Of a stretch of DNA of 64,000 bases, positions 33,887 through 40,829 are shown piece after piece. Position 1 is the first letter of the stretch, and each line of letters starts with the position of its first letter. Both the position numbers and the translations under genes were made by a program. Below the pieces are notes generated by a model, which was not told where the DNA came from, made no database searches, and worked only from the letters and a program-made list of their open reading frames with translations. Location of the stretch: positions 1 through 64,000 of IMG/VR virus record IMGVR_UViG_3300048672_000527. The stretch is one strand, 5' to 3'. Source of the DNA: a virus.

Positions 33887-34221
33887 AACTTGCTATTGTT
33901 GGTAGTCGAACATTTGAAGACTACGACCAACTCAAAGCAGAAATTAATCCAACCAATATTACCGAGATTGTTTCCGGGGGAGCCCCCGGTGCAGATACTC
34001 TAGCAGAACGCTATGCTAGGGAGTTTGGTATCCCGACAAAAATTTTCCATGCTGATTGGAAGAAATTTGGTCCTTCCGCCGGACCAAAGCGGAACACACA
34101 AATTGTAGAATACTGTGATGCTGTTATAGCTTTTTGGGATGGTAGTTCACCTGGTACTAAAGATACTATATCCAAAACTAGACGTGCCAAGAAACCGATA
34201 AAGGTATTGATTTACTTTTAA
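33883..34221 (+). CDS. SLOG/DUF2493 (YspA-like) Rossmann protein
   Basis: The 112-residue protein has the SLOG signature: MKLAIVGSRTFEDY at the N-terminus, SGGAPGADTLAERYA in the nucleotide-binding loop, PKRNTQIVEYCDAVIAFWDG and GTKDTI. This superfamily binds nucleotide or ADP-ribose-type ligands, and members act in DNA uptake or NAD-linked signalling. Phage versions are common and of uncertain role. The promoter of the next gene lies inside its last codons. Confidence 0.82.
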   Translation: MKLAIVGSRTFEDYDQLKAEINPTNITEIVSGGAPGADTLAERYAREFGIPTKIFHADWKKFGPSAGPKRNTQIVEYCDAVIAFWDGSSPGTKDTISKTRRAKKPIKVLIYF

Positions 34222-34239
34222 TGCTTCATGTGGTATGAT
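34211..34239 (+). promoter_or_regulatory. Sigma70-like promoter, leaderless type
   Basis: TTTACT, a 17-base spacer and TATGAT, with the ATG of the next gene seven bases after the -10. The -35 is identical to those at 34727, 35156, 37307 and 40525. Confidence 0.6.
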
Positions 34240-34246
34240 ACCACTC

Positions 34247-34726
34247 ATGTGCAAAAATTCAGTACTAATGCGTGATGTGGTGTGTAAATACCACCCCGAG
34301 TTTATTAAAAGTAAATCAATTAAGAAGTTGGCAATGACTATGCCAACACGGTTTAATATCGAATTCTTAATTGAGGAAACTTTGGCATTTGTCGGTAAAA
34401 TCAAATTATTGAGTGGCTATGGATTTGATTTCTCTGATGGTAGTGATAGTAAAACCACATCTGTCATGCAGAATCATCGTTGCGCATCTATTGAAAATAT
34501 AGATACTAAAATAGGTGCTTTACGTGTCACCTGTTATAATCCACACACAGATTCGGTTGATTTCTTTTATATACCGCATCGTTATATACAGTCTCTGGTA
34601 ACTGCTAGGCGATCAAAGACAGGTTGTGGTAGAATAATGTTTTATTTTAATAAAAATGGTACCTACGGGAAGTTTGAGCAATTTCGGGTGTCTGATTTTG
34701 AATCATTGGCACAAGCAAATTACTGA
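34247..34726 (+). CDS. Hypothetical protein with leaderless start
   Basis: The ATG giving MCKNSVLMRDVV sits seven bases after a TATGAT box; an in-frame ATG twelve bases earlier lies inside the promoter and is rejected. The 159-residue alpha/beta protein has a basic first third and a C-terminal FYFNKNGTYGKFEQFRV stretch. It lies in a run of small early-type genes. No family is recognised. Confidence 0.6.
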   Translation: MCKNSVLMRDVVCKYHPEFIKSKSIKKLAMTMPTRFNIEFLIEETLAFVGKIKLLSGYGFDFSDGSDSKTTSVMQNHRCASIENIDTKIGALRVTCYNPHTDSVDFFYIPHRYIQSLVTARRSKTGCGRIMFYFNKNGTYGKFEQFRVSDFESLAQANY

Positions 34727-34755
34727 TTTACTTTTATTCTTTTCCGTGTTATAAT
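34727..34755 (+). promoter_or_regulatory. Sigma70-like promoter with short leader
   Basis: TTTACT, 17 bases, perfect TATAAT, followed by AATCCCATAGCAACAAGGAA, which includes a ribosome site for the next gene. The whole cassette is nearly duplicated at 35156. Confidence 0.75.
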
Positions 34756-34783
34756 AATCCCATAGCAACAAGGAAGCATCGAA

Positions 34784-35155
34784 ATGACTATCGAATTCAA
34801 GAGCTGGGATGAAATGACCGAACTGGAGCAAGCCGCTTCCGATTTCTCGGATTTCTACAAGGATGTTCATGGTTTTCGGCCGCGTCATTATGATTTTTCC
34901 AGTTGGACTATAGTCGATTTCGACCGAGAGTTCGCTCTCCTGTCTAAGGCGTCTGAACGCGAGGCTGCATTCGAGGCAGAACAACAAGCGCAATGTGCCG
35001 CGGCAGTCGAGGCTCGGATTAGCGCCAATATCGCTATCGGTGCAAAAGATCGTGAAACAGCTATTCGTTGGTTGCACGAGGCTCATGAGACCAACGGTGA
35101 TTCTGAGTACCTGTGCTATCTTCTGGGTGTGAAGTACGGCTACTTCAACAAGTGA
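34784..35155 (+). CDS. Conserved T4-like small acidic protein
   Basis: The 123-residue protein contains EFKSWDEMTELEQAA and FYKDVHGFRPRH at the start. A long Glu/Ala helix follows, and then DRETAIRWLHEAHETNGD and YLCYLLGVKYGYF, a recurrent pattern in T4-superfamily phages. It has a promoter and AAGGAA ribosome site of its own, like a self-contained early cassette. Its base composition is visibly richer in GC than its neighbours. Function is unknown. Confidence 0.72.
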   Translation: MTIEFKSWDEMTELEQAASDFSDFYKDVHGFRPRHYDFSSWTIVDFDREFALLSKASEREAAFEAEQQAQCAAAVEARISANIAIGAKDRETAIRWLHEAHETNGDSEYLCYLLGVKYGYFNK

Positions 35156-35184
35156 TTTACTTTTATTCCAAACTACGCTATAAT
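35156..35184 (+). promoter_or_regulatory. Sigma70-like promoter with short leader, duplicate cassette
   Basis: TTTACT, 17 bases, TATAAT and then AATCCCATAGCAAC, repeating the promoter and leader of the preceding gene almost exactly. It starts directly at the stop of that gene. Confidence 0.75.
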
Positions 35185-35210
35185 AATCCCATAGCAACGA
35201 AGGAACACTA

Positions 35211-35564
35211 ATGAGCTTGTTTGTAATCCGCGATAAGAGTACACAAACTTACTGCACCGGACAACGTTTCCGCCAGTTTCATCACTATCTTGACACTGCT
35301 GCCACATTTGTTTCCAAGCAAAATGCCGAGGCTGCTATTCGTAAGATGATGAAAGTTCCTGCACACATGAATGGACGCGGCTGGTCCGCCGCTGTTACGG
35401 ATAGTACTGTCCTGTGTTTTCATAGTAATTTGAACGGTTATATTCAGTGGATAGATAATCAATGTGACCCGCGCTTGAAGCAAATGCGTGTTCACGCAAC
35501 ATCTGAAATGATCCAGCGTGAAATGGATTTGGAAGTTGTCGAAGTTAAACTGCAATTGGTGTAA
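35211..35564 (+). CDS. Hypothetical early-type protein
   Basis: The 117-residue protein starts MSLFVIRDKSTQTYCTG, followed by a Phe/His-rich segment (RQFHHYLDTA). It includes a AEAAIRKMMKVPAHM helix and a C-terminal strand VEVKLQLV. An AAGGAA ribosome site precedes the ATG, seven bases away. It is expressed from its own duplicate-type promoter. Not recognised. Confidence 0.65.
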   Translation: MSLFVIRDKSTQTYCTGQRFRQFHHYLDTAATFVSKQNAEAAIRKMMKVPAHMNGRGWSAAVTDSTVLCFHSNLNGYIQWIDNQCDPRLKQMRVHATSEMIQREMDLEVVEVKLQLV

Positions 35565-35565
35565 T

Positions 35566-35799
35566 ATGAATATTATTTCTAAACTGATCGAACCTTTATT
35601 GATGGTAAAGGTAACATTCAACTTCAAGTCTGGCGCAAAATACGTCATTTACTGTAAGAATTTCAAGCATAATACAAATAGTAATAACGATCTGATCTCT
35701 TATTCATGCGCGGGTTTGCGCGATAATACTCATACATATATTCGTTTGGATGATGTGTCGTTTATCAGTGCTAAGGTTGTTTTTCGTTGGTTCAAGTAA
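35566..35799 (+). CDS. Small hypothetical beta-rich protein
   Basis: The ATG giving MNIISKLIEPLL follows the previous stop by one base. The 77-residue product has strands VKVTFNFKSGAKYVIYC and YIRLDDVSFISAKVVFRWF resembling a small beta-barrel. It ends in a TAATG overlap with the membrane-protein gene. No function is recognised. Confidence 0.6.
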   Translation: MNIISKLIEPLLMVKVTFNFKSGAKYVIYCKNFKHNTNSNNDLISYSCAGLRDNTHTYIRLDDVSFISAKVVFRWFK

Positions 35800-35972
35800 T
35801 GTACACTGTTCTCGAATTTATAGTTAAGACACTGAAGTTCATCTTCTTTGCCACTGCTGGTATTATACTGCTTGGTCTTGGACTTATTCTTGCAATTGCT
35901 ACTACTGTGTTTGTACTCTATGTGGCACCTATTCTTATTTCAATCATTTATCTGTTGATCGCAGCATCATGA
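35799..35972 (+). CDS. Small two-helix membrane protein
   Basis: The ATG shares a base with the upstream stop. The 57-residue protein is almost entirely hydrophobic, with two membrane helices near residues 10-32 and 34-56 and only two or three charged residues at the start. It probably inserts in the host inner membrane. It overlaps the ClpX-zinc-domain-like gene by four bases. Confidence 0.65.
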   Translation: MYTVLEFIVKTLKFIFFATAGIILLGLGLILAIATTVFVLYVAPILISIIYLLIAAS

Positions 35973-36151
35973 CCGCACAAATTATCCAACTATTTGAACC
36001 GAAACCACAAAAGATTCAGAATCGAAAGTGCTCGTTCTGTGGTACTACTGAAAAGGAAGCAAAGAAGTTTGTTGCTTCACAAGAATCAAACCACTGTATT
36101 TGTGGTGAGTGCATCAAAAAGGCTAAGGAGAAAATCAGTGAAACTGTTTGA
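35969..36151 (+). CDS. Stand-alone ClpX-type zinc-binding domain
   Basis: The 60-residue protein contains KCSFCGTTEKEAKKFVAS and then CICGECIKKAKEKI. This closely follows the N-terminal zinc domain of the ClpX unfoldase (CSFCGKSQHEVRKLIAG, YICDECV). Ligand Cys are 21, 24, 45 and 48, with an extra Cys at 43. In ClpX this domain dimerises and docks adaptors and substrates. A free copy without the ATPase could compete for adaptors or dimerise with host ClpX; that role is inference. It is coupled to membrane proteins on both sides. Confidence 0.75.
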   Translation: MTAQIIQLFEPKPQKIQNRKCSFCGTTEKEAKKFVASQESNHCICGECIKKAKEKISETV

Positions 36152-36371
36152 ATTTTTCAAGTTCTGGTTAATGGGGTTAATCATCAACGAATTTGTTGGT
36201 GCTATTTTTGGTTTAGCGGCATTTATTGGTGTTAGTGTTGGTTTGGCATATCTGCTAATCCATTATACCACTATTCTGCTGACGGTTGTAGCATTTATTG
36301 GATTATGTGCTTACACATATGTTCGATGGGAAAAATTTGAGTATATTAAGAAATATGAGGATAAACAATGA
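36138..36371 (+). CDS. Small membrane protein
   Basis: A GTG with AAGGAG seven bases upstream is the start; longer in-frame extensions overlap the previous gene. The 77-residue product has two membrane helices (about residues 10-36 and 40-60) and a charged tail WEKFEYIKKYEDKQ. It is coupled to the following gene by ATGA. A host-membrane role is likely; the sequence gives no more. Confidence 0.65.
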   Translation: MKLFEFFKFWLMGLIINEFVGAIFGLAAFIGVSVGLAYLLIHYTTILLTVVAFIGLCAYTYVRWEKFEYIKKYEDKQ

Positions 36372-36568
36372 GCTGGATTTTGGTTATGTATATCTACGCT
36401 GGTGTTCTAGCAAAGGGTGATAGTGTTACTCTGCAAACAGTACCGGGGTTTAAAACACAACAAGAGTGTCAACAAGCTGGTAATGCTGCTAGTAGTCTTG
36501 TTAATGGTTCAGCCAAAGAATACAGATTTGTTTGTGTCGCTCAGAGTACAGAAGTAAAAGCAAAGTGA
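36368..36568 (+). CDS. Small conserved protein with hydrophobic N-terminus
   Basis: The 66-residue product starts MSWILVMYIYAGVLAKGDS. Two Cys flank a helix (TQQECQQAGNAASSL ... RFVCVA), suggesting a disulfide in the periplasm. Similar small proteins occur widely in phages. It overlaps neighbours at both ends (ATGA and GTGA). Export is inferred from the hydrophobic start, although no clear cleavage site is present. Confidence 0.65.
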   Translation: MSWILVMYIYAGVLAKGDSVTLQTVPGFKTQQECQQAGNAASSLVNGSAKEYRFVCVAQSTEVKAK

Positions 36569-36942
36569 CACGGATTAATCTAATAGACCCTGCTTTACTT
36601 CATACCAAACACTTGGTTGCAGAGTATCGCGAACTTCCTCGAGTTTTTAAACTCGTAGAAGCAGCACAAGCCAGGGGTCTTACACCTGATACAGCACGTA
36701 TTCCAAAAGAGTATGTAATGGGTGCTGGTCACGTTACATTTTTCTATAACAAATTATCATTTCTCAAAAAGCGTTTCAAACTCATTGTTAAAGAAGGAAT
36801 GAAGCGTGGTTATAATTTCCAACACACAGATACACCAGTGTGTGATGTTGCTTCACACTGGTGGGGTGAATGGATACCAAGTGAAGCTGAAATTACCCGC
36901 AATGTAAACCGTATTAAAGAAAGAATGCCACTAAATGTTTGA
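36565..36942 (+). CDS. denV: Endonuclease V / pyrimidine dimer DNA glycosylase
   Basis: The GTG overlapping the upstream TGA gives MTRINLID, which places Thr2, the catalytic N-terminal nucleophile, as in T4. R22, E23 and R26 of EYRELPR sit at the same numbers as in T4 DenV, and GAGHVTFFYNKLSFLKKR is near-identical in pattern. The 125-residue enzyme cleaves the glycosyl bond at UV-induced dimers and nicks the abasic site. It is an early repair gene in an operon of small proteins. Confidence 0.93.
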   Translation: MTRINLIDPALLHTKHLVAEYRELPRVFKLVEAAQARGLTPDTARIPKEYVMGAGHVTFFYNKLSFLKKRFKLIVKEGMKRGYNFQHTDTPVCDVASHWWGEWIPSEAEITRNVNRIKERMPLNV

Positions 36943-37306
36943 TAGAGTCACAGTAAATCAATCCCCTGCATATCCACAGTATGTTAACGTCACGGAGAAA
37001 CGGGCACCCACGGATGACTCGGTCCGACTCTTGAAAGAGTTCCGCCAAGCAGCAGAAAAGGATTTGGTAAGTTCTCTGAAACTAGAGAACAATCTAATTA
37101 GTGCTACACTTCATGTTTATAAAGACCCGTTACAGTGGAAAGAACAGTATGTTGTTCTTACAAAAATCAATGGGAAGAACTTCAGAATCGAAGTCGAGCG
37201 AGACCCGTATCAGAAAGAAACATGGGAAGAAGTGGTCTTCAACCGCGTTGCAGAATACATCGCCGCAGAACTTCTAGGTAAAGCCGGTAAACTAAAAGAG
37301 TATTAA
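36935..37306 (+). CDS. Hypothetical conserved phage protein
   Basis: The 123-residue protein (start MFDRVTVNQSPAYPQY) overlaps denV by eight bases. It has a charged helix RLLKEFRQAAEKDLVSSL, beta strands around QYVVLTKINGKNFRIEV and a helical end. No known motif is visible. Its last codons run into the promoter of the next gene. Confidence 0.62.
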   Translation: MFDRVTVNQSPAYPQYVNVTEKRAPTDDSVRLLKEFRQAAEKDLVSSLKLENNLISATLHVYKDPLQWKEQYVVLTKINGKNFRIEVERDPYQKETWEEVVFNRVAEYIAAELLGKAGKLKEY

Positions 37307-37334
37307 TTTACTTTTATCCAAGATGTGATATAAT
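37307..37334 (+). promoter_or_regulatory. Sigma70-like promoter, leaderless type
   Basis: TTTACT, 16 bases, perfect TATAAT. The lipoprotein ATG is six bases after the -10 with no ribosome site, so the predicted first transcribed base is at or beside the A of ATG. Confidence 0.65.
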
Positions 37335-37340
37335 GTTAAT

Positions 37341-37562
37341 ATGAAAAATATTGCTATATTGTTTTTGATTATTACTCTATCGGGTTGTGGTAAGCGAATC
37401 GATGAGGGTATTGTGATCATGACAAATGACCAAATCATCGAGACAACACGAAAATGTGAAGCTGCCGGACTCGATGGTGATGCCGAACGAAATCCGTTCG
37501 CTAATGGTGTTGTGAAAATTAATTGTGTCCCGAGAAAGCATGTGGAATATGATCGACGTTAA
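37341..37562 (+). CDS. Small predicted lipoprotein
   Basis: The 73-residue protein has a lipoprotein signal: Lys at position 2, a hydrophobic core and LSGC at residues 13-16 as lipobox. The mature part is acidic with two further Cys (RKCEAAG, INCVP) that could pair. It is expressed from a leaderless-type promoter as the first gene of a short operon. A possible role at the host envelope, such as superinfection exclusion, is speculation. Confidence 0.7.
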   Translation: MKNIAILFLIITLSGCGKRIDEGIVIMTNDQIIETTRKCEAAGLDGDAERNPFANGVVKINCVPRKHVEYDRR

Positions 37563-37806
37563 ACAAATTACAGATGGTCGAATCCGTAGTATCGTTACGC
37601 GTACTCTCGATGACCACTTTCGTTCCACATATACACATCTAAATCTCGAAAAATACTCGGAGTATCTTGTTCGCGAGACTGTTCTTGAATGTATTAAACA
37701 GATGGCATTCCCAGTAGATATGGAGAATCCATTTCATAAAACATTCGTAGAGAAACAATGGGATCACTTGGCTAAACGATTTAATTTACAAGAACATGGC
37801 AACTAA
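37540..37806 (+). CDS. Hypothetical protein
   Basis: The start is uncertain: ATG at 37540 (MWNMIDV) or 37549 (MIDVKQ), both inside the lipoprotein gene. The product of about 88 residues is helical, with TRTLDDHFRSTY and ECIKQMAFPV segments. It overlaps the next gene by 11 bases. No family recognised. Confidence 0.55.
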   Translation: MWNMIDVKQITDGRIRSIVTRTLDDHFRSTYTHLNLEKYSEYLVRETVLECIKQMAFPVDMENPFHKTFVEKQWDHLAKRFNLQEHGN

Positions 37807-37996
37807 AAAAGTTTCACTTAGCATTGATGATATTTCAACTGCGTGTTGTAAATATGCTCAATCACAGGGTCTTGTTGATTTCACAGAGGGTGACTGGGCA
37901 CTACAATTTAAAATTGGAATTACAAAGGATGATGATGGTAATGCTGTAGCAGAAATTGATGCAGCAGAATTTGTACTGGAAATTAAAAATGACTGA
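37796..37996 (+). CDS. Small hypothetical acidic protein
   Basis: The 66-residue protein starts MATKKVSLSIDDI and ends in an acidic beta hairpin (KDDDGNAVAEIDAAEFVLEI). Its ends overlap both neighbours, and it is coupled to the RNA ligase gene. No motif beyond an adjacent Cys pair (ACCKYA) is seen. Confidence 0.6.
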   Translation: MATKKVSLSIDDISTACCKYAQSQGLVDFTEGDWALQFKIGITKDDDGNAVAEIDAAEFVLEIKND

Positions 37997-39071
37997 TATT
38001 ACACGTAAACTAGCAACTATTCGCCGCATCGACAAAATCGAGCCCATCGAAGGTGCCGACAAAATCGTCAAGGCCACGGTTGGTGGTTGGCAACTTGTCA
38101 CAGCTATCACTAATGGCTTTAAAGAAGGTGATCTTGTCATTTACCTAGAAATTGACTCTTGGGTACCGACTGCAGTTGCTCCATTCTTGACTAAGCCCGG
38201 TCATACACCAAAGGTTTATAACGGTGTTGAGGGTGAAAAACTTCGCACAATTCGTTTACGCGGCCAAGTTTCTCAGGGTCTGCTGCTACCTATTCCAGCA
38301 GACTGGTCTTGTGATATGATTGATGGTGCAGCTCAGGAACTCGGTTATACTATCATTGGTGGCACGGTCATTTACATGGAAGATGCCGATGTTACTGAAC
38401 TACTTGGTATCCAGAAGTACGAAAAGCCCCTGTCCGCTGAATTAGCTGGTACAGCCCGCGGTAATTTTCCTTCTCGAATTCCAAAGACAGATCAAGAACG
38501 TATTCAGAATCTTGCCAAGGAAATGAACACTAAATTCCGTAATGTTGAGTGGGAAGTAACCGAAAAACTAGAAGGTTCTTCTATGACCGTCTATGTTTTA
38601 GATGGTGTATTCGGAGTCTGTTCTCGGAATCTTGACTTGGTTCGCAACGAAGAAAACACTTTCTGGAAAACTGCTATCGATGAAAAGTTGGAAGAAAAAC
38701 TTCTAGGTCTTGGTATTGATATTGCTATTCAAGGTGAGTTGATTGGTCCAGGAATTCAGGACAATATCTATATGCTCTCCGAATACCAGTTCCGTGTATT
38801 TGATGTGATTGACATTCCAACACGTTCTTACTACGCACCAGCTCAACGTCGAAATTTGATTAAAGAACTATGTCTCCAACATGCCCCGGTAATTCACACC
38901 AATTGGCTGCTGGATGCAGAAACCATGCAGGACATTATTAAAATGGCCGATGGTGAGTCTGTTGTTTGTGATAAACATGTGGCACGTGAGGGTATTGTTT
39001 TTAAGTCTATTGCCGGCACGATGTCGTTCAAGTCAATTTCACAGAAATATCTATTAAATTCTGTTGATTAA
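37989..39071 (+). CDS. RNA ligase (DRB0094/Rnl5-like)
   Basis: The ATG giving MTDITRKLATI lies in the end of the previous gene. The 360-residue enzyme has an N-terminal OB-like domain (about 1-110) and a nucleotidyltransferase domain. Motif I is EKLEGSS with K193, QGELIGPG is motif III, FRVFDVIDI is IIIa, EGIVFKS is motif IV and SFKSISQKYLL is motif V. The N-terminal OB domain is a mark of the Deinococcus DRB0094-type ligases, which seal nicked RNA. It may repair host-cleaved tRNA or other RNA. A damaged homing endonuclease gene converges on its 3' end. Confidence 0.88.
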   Translation: MTDITRKLATIRRIDKIEPIEGADKIVKATVGGWQLVTAITNGFKEGDLVIYLEIDSWVPTAVAPFLTKPGHTPKVYNGVEGEKLRTIRLRGQVSQGLLLPIPADWSCDMIDGAAQELGYTIIGGTVIYMEDADVTELLGIQKYEKPLSAELAGTARGNFPSRIPKTDQERIQNLAKEMNTKFRNVEWEVTEKLEGSSMTVYVLDGVFGVCSRNLDLVRNEENTFWKTAIDEKLEEKLLGLGIDIAIQGELIGPGIQDNIYMLSEYQFRVFDVIDIPTRSYYAPAQRRNLIKELCLQHAPVIHTNWLLDAETMQDIIKMADGESVVCDKHVAREGIVFKSIAGTMSFKSISQKYLLNSVD

Positions 39072-39652
39072 TCCACTTAGTAAAAACATTTACAGACATT
39101 TCCTTTTTATCACATAACCTACATATTCTATTTTTTGGTTTACCGCTTAGTGCTTTACTTATATTTTTTTTATGATTTTCTGTTTTTGATGAATTAAACC
39201 ATGGGTCTCTTAATACCCAATTTAGATTTTGAATATTTTGATTTTCGCTCTAATGTCCATGACTCTTTTTGCGCGTTTATAATTGATTCACGTTTTTCTA
39301 GCCACATCTTTTTTAAAGATTCAGATATTTTTGCTTTTTGAACATCAGAAAATATATGTCCCCTGTGACCAATTGGAGCGCCATCTAATCCGTTCTCGTT
39401 GATTAAATTTGCCCATTCTTCTGATTCAATTATATTATTTTGGTCTGAGAAATTTGTTGCAAAATTTATTAAAGTTTTTTTGTCTGTGAATAAACAATAC
39501 CAAACAGTTTCGATATTATTTCCGTGTATTTTAATATGATTTTGCCAATATTTCCCGGAACCTTGATATTTTTCCGGGTATTTAGTTGTTTTTCCGAAAT
39601 ATTGTATTCCGGTAGTTCTGTGTTTCTTTATGTAAAGGTAGGTTGGTTGCAT
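39028..39652 (-). pseudogene. GIY-YIG homing endonuclease, frameshifted
   Basis: The intact N-terminal frame (39194-39652, 152 residues) has TYLYIKKHRTTGIQYFGKT, a GSGKYWQNHIKIHG segment and WANLINENGLDG, like the copies at 28.3 and 48.1 kb. It stops at RPMV. One base out of frame, translation resumes as WFNSSKTENHKKNISKALSG, a NUMOD3 unit, then ICRLCDKKEMSVNVF, a zinc-knuckle tail usual for these enzymes, ending inside the ligase 3' end. Removing one base at CCCATGG restores the protein, so it is a recent frameshift or a sequence error. Late promoter upstream on the minus strand. Confidence 0.8.
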
Positions 39653-39670
39653 GTCTTTTTCTCCTATAAG

Positions 39671-39678
39671 TATTTATA
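39671..39678 (-). promoter_or_regulatory. T4-type late promoter for the minus-strand GIY-YIG gene
   Basis: TATTTATA on the plus strand is the late consensus TATAAATA on the minus strand, about 20 bases before the endonuclease ATG. The same arrangement is found at the other minus-strand copy. Confidence 0.65.
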
Positions 39679-39733
39679 GTTTTATAAAATCAACAATTTC
39701 TAATGTTTATCTTGAAAAGCAGAAGGATTAATC

Positions 39734-39970
39734 ATGACATTTGAAACATTTTCGATTATTCTGTATACAGTTTCGGCTATATTTTGTCTACTGGCATACG
39801 GAATTGATATGTATATTGATTGGAGAAGTGGTACTGATATTAAGTTGGGTGAATTCTACTATTGTCTACTTTCATTTATACCACTGGTCAGTACTGTTAT
39901 ATTGATATCAGTAGTTTTTATGGCACTAAACAAAATTGGAAATAAAGTAGTAATCAAAGGCAAAAATTGA
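39734..39970 (+). CDS. Small membrane protein, tandem family member 1
   Basis: The 78-residue protein has two membrane helices (about 6-26 and 43-66) joined by a loop DWRSGTDIKLGEF, and a KVVIKGKN tail. The second helix contains LSFIPLVSTVIL. Two downstream genes have the same plan, so this is a tandem family. An AAGGA ribosome site precedes the ATG. Confidence 0.65.
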   Translation: MTFETFSIILYTVSAIFCLLAYGIDMYIDWRSGTDIKLGEFYYCLLSFIPLVSTVILISVVFMALNKIGNKVVIKGKN

Positions 39971-40080
39971 AATACTGGTCCAAATTTGAATACTTTTTGG
40001 TCATAGTCAATTTGTTGGCTTGGCCAACCAATGGTGTTCTTTTTTATCTAATTGTTCAACAAATTCAACACTTGAAATAA
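39967..40080 (+). CDS. Very small membrane peptide
   Basis: A TTG overlapping the preceding TGA, with AAAGG upstream, opens a 37-residue frame ending one base before the next gene. It encodes one membrane helix (YFLVIVNLLAWPTNGVLFYL) with a basic start. It fills the gap exactly between two related membrane genes, which supports expression, but the TTG start keeps confidence moderate. Confidence 0.45.
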   Translation: MKYWSKFEYFLVIVNLLAWPTNGVLFYLIVQQIQHLK

Positions 40081-40081
40081 T

Positions 40082-40312
40082 ATGTGGTTGCTTATTTTTT
40101 TCTATCTTTTACCACTCTGTATTACATGCTTTGTAACACTTAAGTTTCTTCGTGATGAACTTCGAGAAGGCTATGATATTAGATTACAAGATATCAGCGT
40201 TTTAATTTTGGCATTTGTCCCAATTCTAAATGTACTAACTCTAGTTGTAATAATTTCAATGTTGTTTGATGATAATCCCGTTATCATCAGAAGTAAAGGT
40301 AAAACAGAATGA
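40082..40312 (+). CDS. Small membrane protein, tandem family member 2
   Basis: The 76-residue protein has two membrane helices (about 2-22 and 40-60), a charged loop RDELREGYDIRLQDI between them and a PVIIRSKGKTE tail. The second helix, LAFVPILNVLTLVVII, corresponds to LSFIPLVSTVIL and SSFIPVVNIFIL in its neighbours. It overlaps the next member by four bases. Function is unknown. Confidence 0.65.
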   Translation: MWLLIFFYLLPLCITCFVTLKFLRDELREGYDIRLQDISVLILAFVPILNVLTLVVIISMLFDDNPVIIRSKGKTE

Positions 40313-40524
40313 TTTATTTCTATTTTCTGCCGATGCTAGCTCTTCTGTTATTATTTGGTTTTGTTCTGTTTTTCGAGTGGTGGAACGGTAATCCAGTCCG
40401 AACAACTGATATTGGAGTTATTGTTTCTTCATTTATCCCTGTCGTTAATATCTTTATTCTTATGTTTATGCTTATCGAGATTGCGAAATCCGATAAAGTT
40501 ATTTTCAAAGGCCGCGGAAAATAA
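40309..40524 (+). CDS. Small membrane protein, tandem family member 3
   Basis: The 71-residue protein repeats the family plan: helix, loop WWNGNPVRTTDIGV, helix SSFIPVVNIFILMFML, tail KVIFKGRGK. The conserved points across the three are a polar residue pair in the loop, F-(I/V)-P in the second helix and a basic tail. It ends just before a strong promoter. Confidence 0.65.
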   Translation: MIYFYFLPMLALLLLFGFVLFFEWWNGNPVRTTDIGVIVSSFIPVVNIFILMFMLIEIAKSDKVIFKGRGK

Positions 40525-40553
40525 TTTACTCATCTAGTAAAGTGTGTTATAAT
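40525..40553 (+). promoter_or_regulatory. Sigma70-like promoter, leaderless type
   Basis: TTTACT, 17 bases, perfect TATAAT, then six bases (CAAACT) and the ATG. It appears to drive the gp33-gp59-gp32 gene run. Confidence 0.7.
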
Positions 40554-40559
40554 CAAACT

Positions 40560-40829
40560 ATGAATATTAAAGAAACTGATAACCTAATCCTCGCAAATCG
40601 TGGGAACAATAAAGTTCTCGACGGTGTTATTGAAACCGCAAACAAAATCAAAACACGTATTGATTGGGAAATGGATAAGTTCCTCCGAGATCACGTAAAG
40701 GGTATTGAAGGTATTAAGAAATTAGAGGTAAACACTGCCAGCCCTCTATACCGTTACTATAATCACAAAATCCGTCAATACGGCGACTGTGAACGTATTA
40801 TCCGCGTAGCTACAGCATTCAAAGTATGA
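40560..40829 (+). CDS. Hypothetical basic helical protein
   Basis: The ATG six bases after TATAAT is used; a GTG inside the promoter is rejected. The 89-residue product (MNIKETDNLILANRG) is helical and basic with KIKTRIDWEMDKFLRDH and YRYYNHKIRQYGDCERI. It is first in the operon carrying gp33-like, gp59-like and gp32 genes and overlaps the next gene by four bases. No family recognised. Confidence 0.62.
   Translation: MNIKETDNLILANRGNNKVLDGVIETANKIKTRIDWEMDKFLRDHVKGIEGIKKLEVNTASPLYRYYNHKIRQYGDCERIIRVATAFKV

Noticed and set aside
34220-34228. AATGCTTCA, which matches the T4 MotA box consensus
   Set aside because: It is only five bases from the -10 element, whereas middle promoters need about 12; the promoter already has a TTTACT -35 at correct spacing.
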